From Fusobacteriaceae bacterium (GTDB taxonomy: Bacteria > Fusobacteriota > Fusobacteriia > Fusobacteriales > Fusobacteriaceae): a DNA stretch of 7,425 nucleotides. Position 1 is the stretch's first letter. The number at the start of each line of letters is the position of its first letter. A program made the position numbers and the translations under genes. The stretch lies in the NCBI GenBank assembly GCA_030625925.1, contig DAOUPY010000069.1:1-7425 (forward strand), written 5' to 3'. The notes under the pieces were generated by a model. The model was not told the DNA's origin. It saw nothing but the letters and a program-made list of their open reading frames with translations, and made no database searches. Positions 7,180 through 7,425 of the stretch are shown one piece after another.

Positions 7180-7196
7180 GCTGCCTTAAAGGTAGC
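7180..7196 (+). terminator. Small hairpin between M23 gene and tRNA
   Basis: GCTGCC (7180-7185) pairs with GGTAGC (7191-7196) including one G-U pair, followed by only ATTTT before the tRNA begins at 7202. It could be a weak, leaky terminator or a processing signal that separates the mRNA from the tRNA precursor. The short T run argues against efficient termination. Confidence 0.4.
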
Positions 7197-7201
7197 ATTT
7201 T

Positions 7202-7277
7202 GCCGCCTTAGCTCACTAGGTAGAGCAGTACCATGGTAAGGTAGAGGTAGCCGGTTCGACTCCGGCAGGTGGCACCA
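7202..7277 (+). tRNA. trnT: tRNA-Thr (anticodon GGU)
   Basis: It is a 76-nt cloverleaf with encoded CCA (7275-7277). The acceptor stem 7202-7208 pairs with 7267-7273 (one G-U), the D stem is GCTC/GAGC, and the T stem GCCGG/CCGGC encloses TTCGACT. The anticodon GGT is at 7235-7237, reading ACC and ACU. G1-C72, C2-G71 and G34-G35-U36 match threonyl-tRNA synthetase identity elements known from E. coli. Oddities: position 15 is C and 48 is A in place of the usual G15-C48 Levitt pair, and 27 and 43 are G and G, leaving a four-pair anticodon stem. No separate promoter is evident, so it is probably cut from the rho/M23 transcript. Confidence 0.95.
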
Positions 7278-7292
7278 AGATATAAATTTTAG

Positions 7293-7320
7293 AGCAGAAC
7301 TCGCGTTCTGCTTTTTTTTT
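7293..7320 (+). terminator. Intrinsic terminator after tRNA-Thr
   Basis: AGCAGAAC (7293-7300) pairs with GTTCTGCT (7305-7312) around a four-base loop and runs into nine consecutive T (7312-7320). It ends the miaB-to-tRNA unit. On the minus strand no comparable U run follows, so it works in one direction. Confidence 0.92.
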
Positions 7321-7330
7321 GAATAAAATG

Positions 7331-7360
7331 AAAAATCGAGGAAATTAATCCTCGATTTTT
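7331..7360. terminator. Bidirectional terminator between convergent genes
   Basis: A perfect 12-bp stem (7331-7342 with 7349-7360) encloses a six-base loop. Because the arms end in A5 and T5, each strand gives a stem followed by a U run. It starts 12 bases after the stop of the minus-strand gene, for which it is the main terminator, and backs up the plus-strand one. Confidence 0.85.
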
Positions 7361-7372
7361 ATTTGTTTGCTT

Positions 7373-7425
7373 TTACGCCTTTGGAAGCATTACACTGGCT
7401 TCTCCATCTATGACCATCTTGCCGT
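7373..7425 (-). CDS. C-terminal end of a probable MaoC-type hydratase (partial)
   Basis: Only the last 17 codons and the stop are inside the window. The rest lies beyond the right edge. The visible residues, GKMVIDGEASVMLPKA, resemble the C-terminal strand of MaoC/PhaJ-type (R)-specific enoyl-CoA hydratases, which commonly end in a V-x-GEA-x-V-x-PK pattern. The other two minus-strand frames here are also short and lack such a pattern, and the terminator just downstream supports a gene ending at this point. With so few residues the family assignment is tentative. Confidence 0.5.
   Translation of the reverse strand, partial: GKMVIDGEASVMLPKA

Noticed and set aside
7233..7233. Purine at tRNA position 32 as an anomaly
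   Set aside because: A CATGGTAAG anticodon arm, as I recall, also occurs in tRNA-Thr(GGU) of other low-GC bacteria, so A32 may be normal for this isoacceptor.

Overview
The window looks like chromosome of an AT-rich member of the Fusobacteriota. The evidence is strong purine-rich ribosome binding sites, low-GC codon use, and a MiaB whose text (for example TDKEDELPPRIDANFG, YMFMYSIREGT, KTWTLYGE near the C-terminus) closely resembles Fusobacterium MiaB as I remember it. A glutamate 2,3-aminomutase and a Na+/Ca2+-type exchanger would suit a marine or salt-adapted genus such as Ilyobacter, Propionigenium or Psychrilyobacter. That genus-level guess is inference.

Layout. Bases 1-320 are AT-rich and non-coding. 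They hold a 15-bp direct repeat (23-37 and 97-111) and a structured element at 190-275 with imperfect inverted ends and an internal 9-bp tandem repeat. Bases 358-1611 (minus strand) encode a radical SAM/PLP aminomutase. Its substrate-pocket residues (K333, N370) point to glutamate, not lysine. It has its own perfect-consensus promoter, a leader hairpin, a TTG start and a strong terminator. The 273-bp divergent spacer (1612-1884) carries the same 11-mer, in sense orientation, in the leaders of both flanking genes.

From 1885 to about 7320 everything reads on the plus strand: ogg (8-oxoguanine glycosylase/lyase, Ogg2 type), miaB (tRNA ms2i6A methylthiotransferase), a CaCA-family cation exchanger, rho (termination factor), a membrane-anchored LysM/M23 endopeptidase and tRNA-Thr(GGU). 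miaB through tRNA are packed as one unit: gaps are 15 nt, a 4-nt overlap, a 4-nt overlap and 24 nt. An extended -10 promoter sits before miaB, and no terminator separates ogg from miaB. A good intrinsic terminator follows the tRNA. A second, bidirectional one faces a convergent minus-strand gene, of which only the last 17 codons are inside the window (probably a MaoC-type hydratase).

How the genes fit together. The plus-strand unit mixes information-processing functions (tRNA modification, transcription termination, a tRNA) with cation transport and envelope remodelling. This looks like a housekeeping operon, with no sign of a defence or mobile system. I see no insertion sequence, CRISPR array or broken gene. 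The observations most worth following are the reassignment of the aminomutase to glutamate with complete loss of the zinc site, the shared leader 11-mer, the 190-275 repeat element, and the odd core positions of the tRNA-Thr.
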